A DNA stretch of 64,000 nt from Symbiotaphrina buchneri (taxonomy: Eukaryota; Ascomycota; Symbiotaphrinales; Symbiotaphrinaceae): assembly GCA_001599915.1 (NCBI GenBank), contig BCIG01000012.1, positions 1 through 64,000 on the forward strand. The letters are read 5' to 3'. Positions 30,756 to 42,045 of this stretch are shown here, one piece after another (position 1 is the first letter of the stretch; every line of letters begins with the position of its first letter). The translations under genes and the position numbers were made by a program. The notes below the pieces were generated by a model that worked only from the letters and a program-made list of their open reading frames with translations, had not been told where the DNA came from and made no database searches.

Positions 30756-31764
30756 TCCGGCTGACCAGGTTAGTAGTAGAGACCAGGCTCGTCGGCGACT
30801 CGAACATTGATGACATCGTGGAGGATCTTTTGGACTCCTTTAAGACGCTGCCTGACATCGCGTCGGCACTGCCGGCATCCAGATGTAAACAGAGGCTTGG
30901 ATCCAGACTTCGGCATCACTCCATTTGGCCACGCACGCAAATCTCCCCAACTTTTTGTGGAGGGACCCGGAGTAGCTGAAGCGGCTTTGAAGAATGCCCC
31001 AATCAAAAGATGCCCGAGGCGAACCCAGTCAGATTCCATTATTAGCGCCACGGCTGCCATAAGGTTCACTTTAAGCTTGCTTCAAGCTCGGCTTTAGATG
31101 CTGAGCAGCGAGGAGCATTCTTCGACTCCCTGGCCGGGTAAGGCTGTACTTGGCGTAATCTTGCCGAAACGTGGACGGCAGGAGCCCCTTGCATGATTAT
31201 TCGGTTCGCATGCTCTAGTTGGAAATGGTACCGGAATGTAGTGGAAATATTTTGCTCGAGTCGAGACTTTATGTTATTGCATTGCCGGCCGATTTGGTGG
31301 TCGGTGTACAACTGGGACATTGTCCCGTCGGGATTATGGTGCCGCCCCGCGCGTCCGGATGGAGCATGTCTGTCTAGTTGACCCTGGAGGGCTTAGATGG
31401 AAGCTCGGGGCCGTATCAATGCACTTCGAGGAGGTTGACGGGCTGTGCAAATGGTCCTGTATCCTTCCCAGTCGATGATTTGGGACCGATTGAAGTTCAG
31501 CAGTATGTCCATGGTTAGGATGCTCAATTAGAACGACGCGTTGCACTCTGGGAGTTCCTTGTTTGCTATAGACGGATAAGCCCGCAAAATGCGTCGCCAT
31601 CAATGGCCGGTATCCGGCAACTCGGCCAATCGGACGCTAGGGTCCTAGTCTTATCGCTGATAAGCAAATCGCTCAACACCAGGGAGGGGGCGCAGGACTG
31701 CATTATCGCCCACTGTCTGGCTCCTTTCCCTCTCAATTCCCCAGTCTCTCTCCAAGCAGTCACA
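30756..31764. other. intergenic, divergent promoters
   Basis: About 1 kb between the divergent secreted-protein and AatB-like genes. Short frames are present on both strands but show no family features. Around 31655-31665 there is a TTATCGCTGATAAG double GATA motif about 105 bases upstream of the acyltransferase ATG. Confidence 0.45.
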
Positions 31765-33055
31765 ATGCTCGAGATCGAGATCCACTGCATCGGCAGTTCA
31801 TACGAGGTTTGTGGTCATTGCATGCACAACCCTTTGTAAACCCCCCACTGCTGACACCCGTGCTAGATCGGCCGCCTGCATGGCGCGGCGGCGCACGCGC
31901 ATATCGCACGGGGCATCAAGTTCTACGCTGCGTACTTCATGACGAAGGCCAGCATGGATTGGGAGGGCGCGAAGAAGACGGCGGTAAAGTTCCTTCCGCT
32001 CCTGGAGGCGGAGTGGCCTGGATATGTAGAGGAGATGAAAGGTGGGGTGGCGCTCTGATGTTGCATTGATTGACGTTCTTTTCTTTGGTTTTCAGGGGCT
32101 TTTCAAGAGTTGATAAGGGAGCATATTACTTTGCTTGATGGTTGCTGATGATGATTGATTCCCAGGCATCGCCGACGGAGCGGGCGTCGCCTTTGAGGAT
32201 ATCCTCGCGATGAACGTCCGCACGGAGATCTCAATGGGCCTGATGACGGACGGATGTACAGCACTGTACTGGAAACGGGACGAAGCAACTCTGCTCGCCC
32301 AGAACTGGGACGTACGTCCACCCTCCTGCCCCCTCGCAGTCTTTGCTCCTGACCTTTCACAGTGGGAACTCGACCAACAAGCCAACCTCGTTGCACTATA
32401 CATCAGCCAGCCGGGCAAGCCCACGATCGCACAGATCACCGAGGGCGGCATCATCGGAAAAATCGGGCTCAACTCCTCGGGAGTGGGGACATGCTTGAAC
32501 GCCATCCGCGCGAAGGGCGTCGACTTCACACGGCTGCCGACACACATCGCTTTACGCGCCGTGCTCGAAAGCCCGTCCGCCTCCGCCGCCATCGCCACGC
32601 TGGACCGCACGGGCATCGCATCAGCATGCCACATCCTGATCGGCGACGAGACGACCGCAACGGGGTACGAGGGCTCGTATCTAGACGTGCAGAAGCTGCC
32701 CGTGCGCGAGGGCAAGGTCGTGCACTCGAACCACTTTGTGGCAGCGCACCCGGCCGAGGCGTCGCAGGGGTCCTTCAGCAAGGACTCGTATTACCGTATT
32801 GAGCGCATGCAGCAGCTCGTTGATGAGGCCGAGGCGAAGGAGAAGCCGCCTACGCTGCAGACGGTCGAGAAGATGCTGGAGGATGAAGGGAATTTTCCGG
32901 CGGCGATTAATCGCCAGGTTAGTGAGGAGAGTAAGAGCGTCACGCTGTTTAGTATTGTGATGGATCTGGTGGCGAAGAAGGCGAGCGTTAGGCTGGGCAG
33001 GCCGACGGAGGCGAAGGAGAGGTTGGAGTTGGATCCGAGGAAGTTTGATTATTGA
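31765..33055 (+). CDS. acyl-CoA:6-aminopenicillanic-acid acyltransferase-like Ntn hydrolase (AatB type), four exons
   Basis: Exons 31765-31806, 31867-32041, 32166-32311 and 32363-33055 give 351 residues. It belongs to the C45 Ntn-hydrolase family of penicillin acyltransferase. The self-cleavage site is TDGCTALYW: the chain would be cut between Gly and Cys, freeing Cys as nucleophile. Other matches: IGRLHGAAAH, NVRTEIS, QNWDWE, GIIGKIGLNSSGVG, RLPTHIALRAVLES, HSNHF and SVRLGRP. It ends RKFDY, so it lacks the C-terminal ARL-type peroxisomal signal of PenDE and is more like the cytosolic paralogue AatB. No penicillin synthetase or IPN synthase gene is nearby, so a general acyl or amide hydrolase role is more likely. 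The first exon codes only 14 residues. Confidence 0.9.
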
Positions 33056-33792
33056 GTGCTGTTCATGGATGGATGTTCAGTGGTACATATATATCTTATA
33101 TGCTGTGGGTAAATGATATAGTGCCTCATCAAAGAAAATTGACGACTGCTTCCAGGAATGTGGACAATGTGATCGGATGAGCAGTGGGTGTGTATTAGGC
33201 TTGCTTGACCTCTCTGCTATATGGATATTTTCCATACCCTGCATCTACATACCTACGTAGTTAAACTGCTCTTTACGCCTTTCCTAGCCCTGGAAAGCCA
33301 AAACCTCAACATATATACCCACACGCTAATGTCGAATCAGCATGCGGGAAGCTAATGAAGTACGTTCTATTTGATTAAAACAATATCACTGCCTTGTAAC
33401 TTGCTAATAGCTACTGCTGCTACTCGTGAAATCCGAAGGCGATGCAATGAGATGATGGGATGTGATGCAGTTCTCGACTATATACACCCGAAATGAACCA
33501 AACCGGTCATAGCAAAGATCAAATCACCCAATTGAGACGCACTCCCGAATGCAGATGCTGCGATGCGATATTTGATTGCGGATTGAAGGAATAAATGACC
33601 AAGATAACCAAGCAACCAACTTGAACCATCTGCCCAGGACGCCGGCCCGTTGCTCGATGAAAATCACGGAGAAACGGACGCACGCTTGAAATTGCTTTGG
33701 CCAGCCTTCAACGTCCCGGGGCGTTCAAAGAGGAGAGAGGAGGAACAGTGACATGTGACAGAAGAAGTCGACCTCCGTAGTCCACGCAGCTT
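33056..33792. other. intergenic between convergent genes
   Basis: About 740 bases between the acyltransferase stop and the stop of the leftward low-complexity gene. AT-rich relative to its surroundings; no gene recognised. Confidence 0.5.
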
Positions 33793-34446
33793 TCACTCCT
33801 CCTCCAACCCGCGCGCCAGGTCCTGCGCCTGCCTCCTCTGGGCCTCGTCCCTAAAATCCTCGGGCACAATCCTTGAGACTTCCTCGTCGTCTGCCCGCCC
33901 TAATGCCAGCGCCTCCTCCTCGCGATCGAGCGCCGCCTCATTCTCACGCCCCTTCAAGCGCTGGCTGCGCTGCAAGCCCAGCTGCTGCAGCCGCTCGTCC
34001 GCCTGCCGCAGCGCCTCGTGTGTGGGGACGGGACGGTGCCAGTCGTCCGCGCTGAAGGTCGAGTTTGAATGGCGGCGTTCGCGCTCCTCACCGCCGGCCG
34101 TGGGGTTGGAAGTATAGGAGGTGGTGGTGTTGGAGGTGTTGGTGGAGGTTGGGGCGGCTTTGCGATTGGCGACGGGGCTGGAAGATTGCGACCGCGGCGG
34201 CGAAGTGCAGGGTGTCGTGCTGTAGGAGGCGGCGTCGATGATTTGTTTGCTGGACAGCGAGGCGCCGGATTGGTATTGGTAGCTGGAGCACGGCCGGAGC
34301 GGGATGGGCCTGGAGGTCGTGGTGGATGCAGGCGCGGATTCGGAGGTGGTCGTTCTTGCTTGTGAGGTGGATGGTGGTGTGATGATGGTAGGTGCACGCG
34401 GTGCTTGTTGAAGAGGCATGGTTGGCATTGTCAGGGTCTCTGCCAT
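33793..34446 (-). CDS. low-complexity hydrophilic orphan protein
   Basis: Intronless frame of 217 codons from ATG 34446. The first 130 residues are rich in Thr, Ser and Pro and look disordered. The C-terminal 80 residues are charged and probably helical (TFSADDWHRPVP, then HEALRQADERLQQLGLQ and ALDREEEALALG), the more conserved-looking part. No signal peptide or membrane helix. Function not recognised. The charged C-terminus makes a real gene likely; the opposite strand also has open frames, so strand assignment is moderate. Confidence 0.5.
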   Translation of the reverse strand: MAETLTMPTMPLQQAPRAPTIITPPSTSQARTTTSESAPASTTTSRPIPLRPCSSYQYQSGASLSSKQIIDAASYSTTPCTSPPRSQSSSPVANRKAAPTSTNTSNTTTSYTSNPTAGGEERERRHSNSTFSADDWHRPVPTHEALRQADERLQQLGLQRSQRLKGRENEAALDREEEALALGRADDEEVSRIVPEDFRDEAQRRQAQDLARGLEEE

Positions 34447-37400
34447 GCTGTTGATGTTGTGGTTGTTTTGCCCCTTCGCCTTTCTGTGTGTCTTCGGTAT
34501 ATCTGTGTTTGCTGGTATGTCGACCTCGATGATTTCTTCCTTCGAAGCCCGAGTAGAGCTTTCTCTCGTTTATTTCTGTTTGACTTTGTATATCTTTCGT
34601 CGATATCGAATTGTTTGTGGCGTTTTCTAGCTTTTTATCTTCCCTTCCTTACACCGGGACGTTACGGCTATATAAACGCTGTGTGGAGTGAAGGGGACAC
34701 ACCACCCCAGCACATGGCCAGAGCTTCTGGGCCTCTGGCTCGCGTCCCCAAGCCTGCCAAGCAAATCTCTCCACACACGCGGCCCAGTAATGCTCCAGAG
34801 TGGCGTGCTGCTCCACACAGCGGTGCGTATTGCGCACCTTACTGGCCCAGAGTTCCAGAGCTGGAACCTACCAGACCTGGGACATGGGAAAGGACCGAGC
34901 CAAGTCCGCTTTCTGCGAGGGCCAACCGGGATATTGCTGTTAGGGGCGTCCTTGTCCGCTTCGTGTCCGACACAAACATGGACATTGGACAATGCTTTGC
35001 CGTGGCCCGTGCGGACGTAGCAATTGAGACTGTCCGTCCAATCGAAGTTTCCCTTCGGGATTCCGGTTATGGCCAATCTACGTGATATTTTCGTGGTTTA
35101 CCCCGCATTCTCGTGGTTTCCCAATCCCAATATGCTTCGCCCCTTCCAACGGTTGCACCACTATCGGCCGAGAGTCGCCGCCACAACGGCAGGGGCGAAC
35201 GGTTTGACTCCAGTCACACATAGCCGGTACACATCTGGGCGTTCGAAGTGCGGGGAAGCGGGAAGTCAGATGGTGAAGATGGGGTTTCTATTGATAATAG
35301 CGTCGTCGTGTGCCCTGATTCTCTTTCGAGATGCAGTCTTTGTCCCTAGATGCGAGTTTTTGCCCGTGAGTGGGTTGTTCAACGCTGGATGCGGTAGCTG
35401 GTCGTGCGGGCTTGTCACAAGGCGGGAGGAAGAAGGAAATCCAAACCGGAGTCAGAGGCGTTGCTAGGTTGGTCAGCCAGTCTAGGACATTGAGAACGTT
35501 GTACATTATCAGTTCTGCGTTGAGTACGTCAGGCTATTGTGGCTGCTAGAATGATAGACTTGGAGGATTTTTTAACCATTAGATGCAGGAACATCCTGCC
35601 AGTAATGCATATTTCTCTCGGACGGTAGAGTATACACCGGCCCGACGGACAGAAAGTCATAGACTTTGGACTCGCGACCTTCAGGAAGCTCATGAAAATC
35701 GATCTCCTGCCTTTGGGCTGCTTTCCATGTTGCCCGCAAGATGGAAAACCAGACTGGTCTTCCAAATTTCGAGTACTGCTCGTGTGGGTTATAATCTCGT
35801 AAGATGTTCTCTAAAACACTACAGGTGCTAGGTCTCGTTGAATACCAAACTACTGCTCGTAGGACCAAGTGCTCAGATGCCGGGAATACTCGTACCGCAT
35901 TCGCAGCAAGGCATGCAAAATCCGATTCTCTACGGAATCAATACAATACATCCCCGTAAATCCATGACCGAAAACCACATCCTTCACCCTCCCACAAATC
36001 CAATCCTCATCCCGCAATGCCTATACCATCCCTCCTACCGGCAAATCTTCCCGCCCCCGACGCCGGGTACTGTATCCCGGTAGATAACCTAAGAGAATGC
36101 AAGAATACTACTATAGACTTGTACCCTTCGGAACATCCGAGCCGAGACTCCTTCCTCAGGCTTCCAATGATTTTATGTGGGGCATGGAGGTGTCACGCAA
36201 CGCCTCACACCACGTTTCGATGCTGGTGCTGCGCTAGCGATGAGCTTGTTTTTCCACGACCGGAAGGGTTTGTGGGCAAGGGCGGGAAACGCCGTCAAAT
36301 GTAGGTGAGGATGGCGGGAGTTTGCGCCTGCAGTGAGGGCCAAACCAAAGGAAAATGAGAGAGAGTGAGGGACAGACACAGCTCCTAGAAAACAATAATA
36401 AGGTCCCGGAAACGAACACAGAGGCCGCAGTCTCACTGAACCGCCCAGGACTTCCCCGAATTTTCTTGTCTCAGTACAGCAGCCCAAGTGGAATAGAAAT
36501 CCCGGTTTCGGATTTCTATGCCCGCAATTTCGCATCAATCAACCAAGTATGCGTACTCCGTATGGCCTGACATACCGGTAGCGTCCAAATGGCGTGCTTG
36601 CCGGTAGCTTCCTTTTCTTCTTTTGCTGCCCTACGCAGTGTGCAGACCGGTGGGAAAGAGCAATGGGAGCGTGATCGTACTCGTACGCTCGTACTTCGTA
36701 AAACGTCTCTCCCTCGGCGGACTAGTGTTCGGGATACATTCGCCCAGGTGGAAGGCTTGCTGCTTGCTGTTTTAACAACGACGGGGTCGGACGTAGGTAC
36801 AGTTTGGATAGAAGCTTCGGGAACAGAGTTTTCTCCTTGACTAGATCTGTGGCTCATGTGGCCCGGTGCCTGTGGCTGCAGCGGTGGACGACGGGAACTA
36901 AACGCATAAGGATTGGGGAGATCTGGGGTTGTGCTCCTTTCTTTTTCTTGGAGATGCTGACGGTGTTGGACGACGGGTGTGTGTCACGCTGGGGTTGTAT
37001 ATGGCTTTGTGGATGCTTGCTTCTGATAAGGTAGATAGGCAGAAAGCTCCAAAATCGAGATAGACGCTGTCGTTGCAAAATGGGCATTTGAAGCAAGGGG
37101 AACTGGAAAGTTGTGAATTGACTACAGAAATAAAATAGAGGCCGGCTCGAGCATGCTCCTTCTCAGCACCCTGACGGGAGAAGGAAATGGGCAGGAAGGG
37201 CACCCAAAGATAAGATGAAATTGGCCAAGGACGAGTTCCTGGACAATCAAGCACAAGCAACATTTGGGAGTAGTATATGACCATCACTATTATTCCCATC
37301 AGTTCTCCCTGTACAACAGAATGGTTGTATACAAGACAAGCGCGGGCAAATTTGGACGTCGTGGATGGGTTGCATTGGACAAGAGAGGCTGGAATATATC

Positions 37401-38554
37401 GCATGAATGGATCGACGACTGGACGACCACCATCGAGATGTCTTCAAGGGATTTGAGGTGACCGTACCCATATTACATTCATATCTACAATATCCATAAT
37501 AATAACATTCGACTGGGTCTTTCTATAAAGTCTAGATCCCGCGTGTACTCTCCATGACCGGACGAGGGTCGCGTTATGGGCCCTACCCAGCAATTGCAGC
37601 CGACGCCTCCCACATCACGACAGGGACAATGGGTCCGTGCCAGCATCTATCCCTGAAATCCGTACATAAAAAGGCGGGTCCCCCCGAATCCCATCTCCAA
37701 AATTGCACAAAGCTGGTGTTATCCCAACCCACTCACAGAATGTGATCGACAACTCGGGTCGCGTTGTTCCAGCCATGTGCACACACGGGCTTGGCAGCGC
37801 AAATCCGGCAGCACGGGCTGCAAATCCTCTCGACCGAGAGGCGCCGCGCGGAGGTTTGAGTGGCTGAGAGGCGAAAAAGGGGATCCGATCGGTCGATGGC
37901 AGTGCCTGGAAGCGTTAATGCCCGCTTTAGCCCGAGTTAACCGAGCTTCCAGATCTGCGTCGAAGCCGCTAGTGCACGTCTCGGAAGTGCAAGGACCGAT
38001 GGACCAATGAGAGAGTTAACACGCTACAGCCGGCGTGGGATCCAGCAGGGCTTCTGGTTGGTTGGGACGGAGGTAGGCCGGAAGCCAAACCCTGACGCGG
38101 CCGATCGTTGTAAAAGCGGCGGCATAGGTGGTGTGATGCACCCCCTTCAGCCCGCCGGGACTTCCGACTGCAGCGAAAAACGCCGAGACAAGACTCGCTG
38201 CGTAGCCCGCGTTGCCGCACGTTGGGGGCAAGGGGAGAGACAGCGCCTGAAGCTTTTGCTGGATGGAAAAGCAATGAATTACTTAGAACAGCCTAGCCGC
38301 AGGGGTGTTTTGCACGGCACCTGTCCCCCAGCGTAAAGCGGCATTTCTGCCATCGCCCGTTCCGGTCGCCTATAAGCACCCCCGGGGACCTCCCCCTACC
38401 TTTTGTACTGCTTGCCAGCTAAACAGACACGAAACCTCACGCAACCTACCCCCTTCCTTTAAAACTGTTTCGGGCAGAGCAAAAAAAAACAACGTACGAG
38501 CAGTCGACAGATAACACCGCCAACCGTCTCGTGTGCCAATTCTTAACTGGCCAC
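34447..38554. other. long gene-poor interval upstream of the bHLH gene
   Basis: About 4.1 kb without a convincing protein gene. Frames of 60-226 codons exist on both strands, but they overlap one another, lack recognisable motifs and have no consistent splice sites. The right end (38350-38554) is pyrimidine-rich with a possible TATA box, which fits a long 5' leader and promoter of the bHLH factor. A non-coding transcript or a fast-evolving small gene could be present but cannot be shown. Confidence 0.45.
38371..38378 (+). promoter_or_regulatory. possible TATA box of the bHLH gene
   Basis: TATAAGCA at 38371, about 184 bases before the ATG at 38555, followed by a C/T-rich stretch typical of fungal 5' leaders. 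Position and context only. Confidence 0.3.
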
Positions 38555-39721
38555 ATGTCTCTCTCCAGCACCGCAGCCATGCCGGACAATCAGGACAACA
38601 GCTGGCAGAGCCTACTCAACATGTCTCCGCCGGCGGGCAACTACGTCGACCCCTCGAGCTTGACGTTCGATGACCTGCTGAACAACGATTACAATGACCC
38701 GCTCAATGACCTGTCGAATCACACACAAATCAAGCAAGAGCAGCAGTCGTCGCCGTGGGAGAACAATCTGTCCTCCCTCGCCGAGGACCCCTCGGCCCCC
38801 TACGAGATCACCATGCCACCCCGTCGGACACAGACCATGCCCATGCAGACACATGCACAACAACAACGACAGACTCCACATCAACACCTGCAACAGCAGC
38901 AAATACAACAGATTCAGGCTGCGCGGCAACAATGCATCCCCGCCAACTGCGCGCCTCTACAACAAGCTCGACAATCCTTCGACGGCAACGCCGCCCTCTT
39001 CACCTCCCCGCTCTCGTGCCAGCTCAGCTGCGCCGATAAAGTCAAGCCCAATGGTTCATCACAACAGCAACAGCAACAACAACAACGGCCATCGATACGG
39101 CGCGCGGCAAACTCCCAATCCTCCACCACCACCACCGCCTCCGAAATAAAGGGCGAAAACTCCGTCTCCCCACAAGCCATCCAACGCACGCCAGCCTCCA
39201 TCTCCACCGTCTCCAAGACCTCGCCATCCGGCTCCCTCTCGGCCGAAGAAGACAACTCCCCCGCCGCCTCCACCGCCTCCAAATCCACCAAAGGCAAGCC
39301 CTCCACAGCAGCCTGCGCCGGCGCCGACGCCGAAATGGACAGCAAAGACCGGCGCAAGTCCGCACACAGCCGGATCGAGCGGCGGTACCGGGCGAAGATG
39401 AACGCGAAGTTCCAAGCGCTCAAGGACGCGATCCCGAACCTGCAGGGCAACAAGGCGCCGTGGCCGACGGACTGCGACGACATGGACATCGAGGACTTGG
39501 CTGCTAATGCGAAGCCGAATAAGACCACGATCCTCACGCAGGCCGCGGGCTATATCCAGCAGATGGAGAAGCAGACCCAGCAGATGAACCGCGAGATCGA
39601 GTTCCTCCAGAGCAGAGTTAAGGCCCTTGAGAAGCTGGCTTCGTGCGAGGATTGTTGGCTTCTGGCGAGTATGGGCAATCTCAGCTTCAACCCGGCTGTT
39701 GCGGCGCAGAGTGGTGCGTAG
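38555..39721 (+). CDS. SREBP-type bHLH transcription factor without membrane segments
   Basis: Intronless, 388 residues from ATG 38555 (a second ATG at 38579 is possible). The N-terminal two thirds are disordered: Gln-rich runs around residues 100-125 and a CAA/CAG-coded Q run near 170, then a Ser/Thr-rich region. The bHLH is at about residues 270-345: HSRIERRYRAKMNAKFQAL (basic part and helix 1, with the Tyr diagnostic of SREBP-class factors), a long loop containing NKAPWPTDCDDMDIEDL, and NKTTILTQAAGYIQQ (helix 2) running into a leucine-zipper-like MNREIEFLQSRVKALEKL. No transmembrane segment follows, unlike SREBP/SrbA, so it resembles the soluble SrbB or sah-2 type. It would act in the nucleus on E-box or SRE-like sites. 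Confidence 0.85.
   Translation: MSLSSTAAMPDNQDNSWQSLLNMSPPAGNYVDPSSLTFDDLLNNDYNDPLNDLSNHTQIKQEQQSSPWENNLSSLAEDPSAPYEITMPPRRTQTMPMQTHAQQQRQTPHQHLQQQQIQQIQAARQQCIPANCAPLQQARQSFDGNAALFTSPLSCQLSCADKVKPNGSSQQQQQQQQRPSIRRAANSQSSTTTTASEIKGENSVSPQAIQRTPASISTVSKTSPSGSLSAEEDNSPAASTASKSTKGKPSTAACAGADAEMDSKDRRKSAHSRIERRYRAKMNAKFQALKDAIPNLQGNKAPWPTDCDDMDIEDLAANAKPNKTTILTQAAGYIQQMEKQTQQMNREIEFLQSRVKALEKLASCEDCWLLASMGNLSFNPAVAAQSGA
39060..39088 (+). repeat. CAA/CAG trinucleotide run coding polyglutamine
   Basis: An interrupted (CAG/CAA)n tract inside the bHLH gene encodes eight consecutive Gln. Mixed codons suggest selection for the Gln run rather than simple slippage. Confidence 0.8.
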
Positions 39722-41556
39722 AGGGGAGCCCTGGGCTCGACTGCACTGCGTCTTTGTCGTCGTTGCTATTTTATACTATATGGGCTCTCACGGCGTTGTG
39801 ACCTCTCATGAGGATTTTGGATATGTTTCGGCGTTGGAACTCCGGCGTCTACAATGACGGGAGCGGCTTTCTGATGGTTTATCGCTTCTCTACATGTCCT
39901 GATGCCGCGTCCTCCGCAACGCCGGCTTCCTGCCTTTCTTCCAATGTGGTCTACTTTGTCACCGTCGCCGGCTCCCTTGTCGCTCTTCTCCGGAAAAGTG
40001 TGGGCTTGGTTCAGCAGGAAGATGAAGATGAAGATGCAGCTTATACTATATGTCCGTATAGATACCGAAGGATATGAATGAAGGGAGAGTTTGATCTGAT
40101 ATTACGATACATGAAGAACGTAACTGTGCCGTCTTGGTGCTTGATGCGGCGATTGTTGGACCTGTGCTCATCTTGCATCCAATCAGTAGTTCTTGTAAGC
40201 AATCTGATCAATGCTCGGAGAGGGGCCGTGTCCATCTCGTATGGATTCCAAGTATATGCCATCGACTTATAACATGAACCACTGGGCTTACCCCATGTTA
40301 TCTATGTACCTTAGTTATCGCTCCAGAGCTCCACGGATTGGCCAATCTTGCATTCGACATATTTTCATACAAGATCTTAGCTAAGGTAGTCAAGCGAGTG
40401 GGTGTATGTGCTTCCATGATCTACGGAGTATCTACCTCTCTATTGGTGGAAAGCACAGGACACAGGAACACGGAAAACAGTGAAGAGTCGAAAGTACTCC
40501 CTCCGCATGTGCGACACCCGTGAACATGCCACAGTCCTCGATGAGGACCCATGAGCCGGTCCTGTTCGGTGACATACACCGTAGAATGACTCGGAGACTA
40601 GCATTGACCAATAACAGTGGCCGCAAACCTCCCCTAGGAAGATCGAGCGTGCGAGCATATTCTCGACCCTGCCAGGTGTGTGGTGTCAGCAGATGGAGTT
40701 GTGGGTGGTGAGTGGTGCGACGGGTGTGGCGTGAGCCTAACGTGCTCTTTTCTGTCGGGAAGCGAAAAGGGGTTAGGGGGCCTGCCTGCTCTCACTGCCG
40801 GCCGAGAAGCCCCGACAGGTAGGACGAGTACAGAGAAGGGTCTGGAACTGTTCCACGTAACGTGCTACAGCAGCCACTGTGCAACCAACTCGGTGGTCCG
40901 TCCAGTGGGGAGATAAGTCCTGGGCATGGTGATCTGACAACATGGCGAGTGCAGACAGGGGCTGTATGTCCCGCATACTCCATAGCATGTACTCGAGTAT
41001 CTAGCTGGGTAATTATCACTCCACCAAGCCCGCCATATCCCGCAATCGACCAAACCAGTCTCTCAAGAAAGATAAACAATAATAATTATATACCCACCGA
41101 CCCACCCCGCCTACCTCTCACACACACGAACCAAAGCCCCATCTCGACTCCACACAAACAAAAGTGACACAACAGACTGATCTATTCTCAACGTCCACCC
41201 ACTCGAGAATATATCCACTAAGCAACGATCGAGGAAACCCAATTCATCAAATCCATCAACTGCCTGCAGCGCTTCATCTCGCGGCAGAACGAGTTCGGAA
41301 AGGTCTTCCTGTCGACGACACACCCGTCATCCCTCGCCTGCTATACGAAACCGAGACCGAGACCGCCGCTGCACCCGCCGATTTCTTTCGAGGAACAGCA
41401 GCAAAAGCACCAACATCAACAGAAACAGCAGATACTACTACCAAAGGCATTCATCAACGAGCCTTTAACGTCTCAACCATTGCTGGCCTGCAACTGTCAT
41501 ATCCACAACCAACCAATCTCGACATAAACCTCAAACTCAACCATCGAACCACAAAC
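39722..41556. other. intergenic
   Basis: About 1.8 kb between two + strand genes. The last 400 bases read open in the frame of the next gene, but are C/A-rich with no family features and are treated as its 5' leader. No other gene recognised. Confidence 0.45.
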
Positions 41557-42045
41557 ATGGTCTCCTACGACCCCTTCGACTTCACCACCACCACTTCAAC
41601 AGCAGGCAGCGAACCCGCCGGTCCATCCCTACACCACGAAACTCCACTCCCCTCGCCTCTGCCCGTCTCCTACGATCAGACACCACATATCTGCCCCTGC
41701 TGCATCCACCAGCACGAGCACGAAGCCGCACCCGCCGCGTCTCTCTCCCGCACCCCCACATCAACATCAACCTCAACATCACTCTCCCCACCTTCCTCGC
41801 CAAAGCAGCACCACCTTAAGCATCAAGAGGCGCATCTGACGCTGCAAGGCGCACATATGATCTCGCCGCCGCTGTCGCCGCCGCTGTCGCCGAGCACGCT
41901 GAAGAGCGCGGCGGTGGCGAGGGGAGCCGGATTTAGTATTCCGCCGATGCAAGCGCTCGTGGAGGAGTTGCAGGAGGAGGAGGAGCGCAGGGCGGATAGG
42001 AAAGAGGCAAGGTGGGAGAGGCAGGGTGAGTGGGTGTTTTGGTAG
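41557..42045 (+). CDS. low-complexity orphan protein, Pro/Ser/Thr-rich
   Basis: The frame is open from 41164, but the first ATG with a plausible start is 41557 (MVSYDPFDFTTTTS), giving 162 residues. Features: a short Cys/His patch HICPCCIHQHEHE, a Thr/Ser-rich run, a SPPLSPPLSPST repeat, and a charged C-terminal helix VEELQEEEERRADRKEAR. A strong donor (gtgagt) at about 42027 could splice into a downstream segment near 42210 ending FDHDENILAHLLEFAMAG, which would replace the last residues. I do not recognise the family. The Cys pair and acidic helix suggest a small regulatory protein, but this is a guess. Confidence 0.45.
   Translation: MVSYDPFDFTTTTSTAGSEPAGPSLHHETPLPSPLPVSYDQTPHICPCCIHQHEHEAAPAASLSRTPTSTSTSTSLSPPSSPKQHHLKHQEAHLTLQGAHMISPPLSPPLSPSTLKSAAVARGAGFSIPPMQALVEELQEEEERRADRKEARWERQGEWVFW

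Noticed and set aside
36516-36857. A 113-codon frame on the minus strand in the gene-poor interval
   Set aside because: Composition is unremarkable, there is no motif, and the complementary strand is equally open.
38612-39537. Long open frames on the minus strand opposite the bHLH gene
   Set aside because: They mirror the CAG/CAA-rich and Ser/Pro-rich coding sequence and show no family features.
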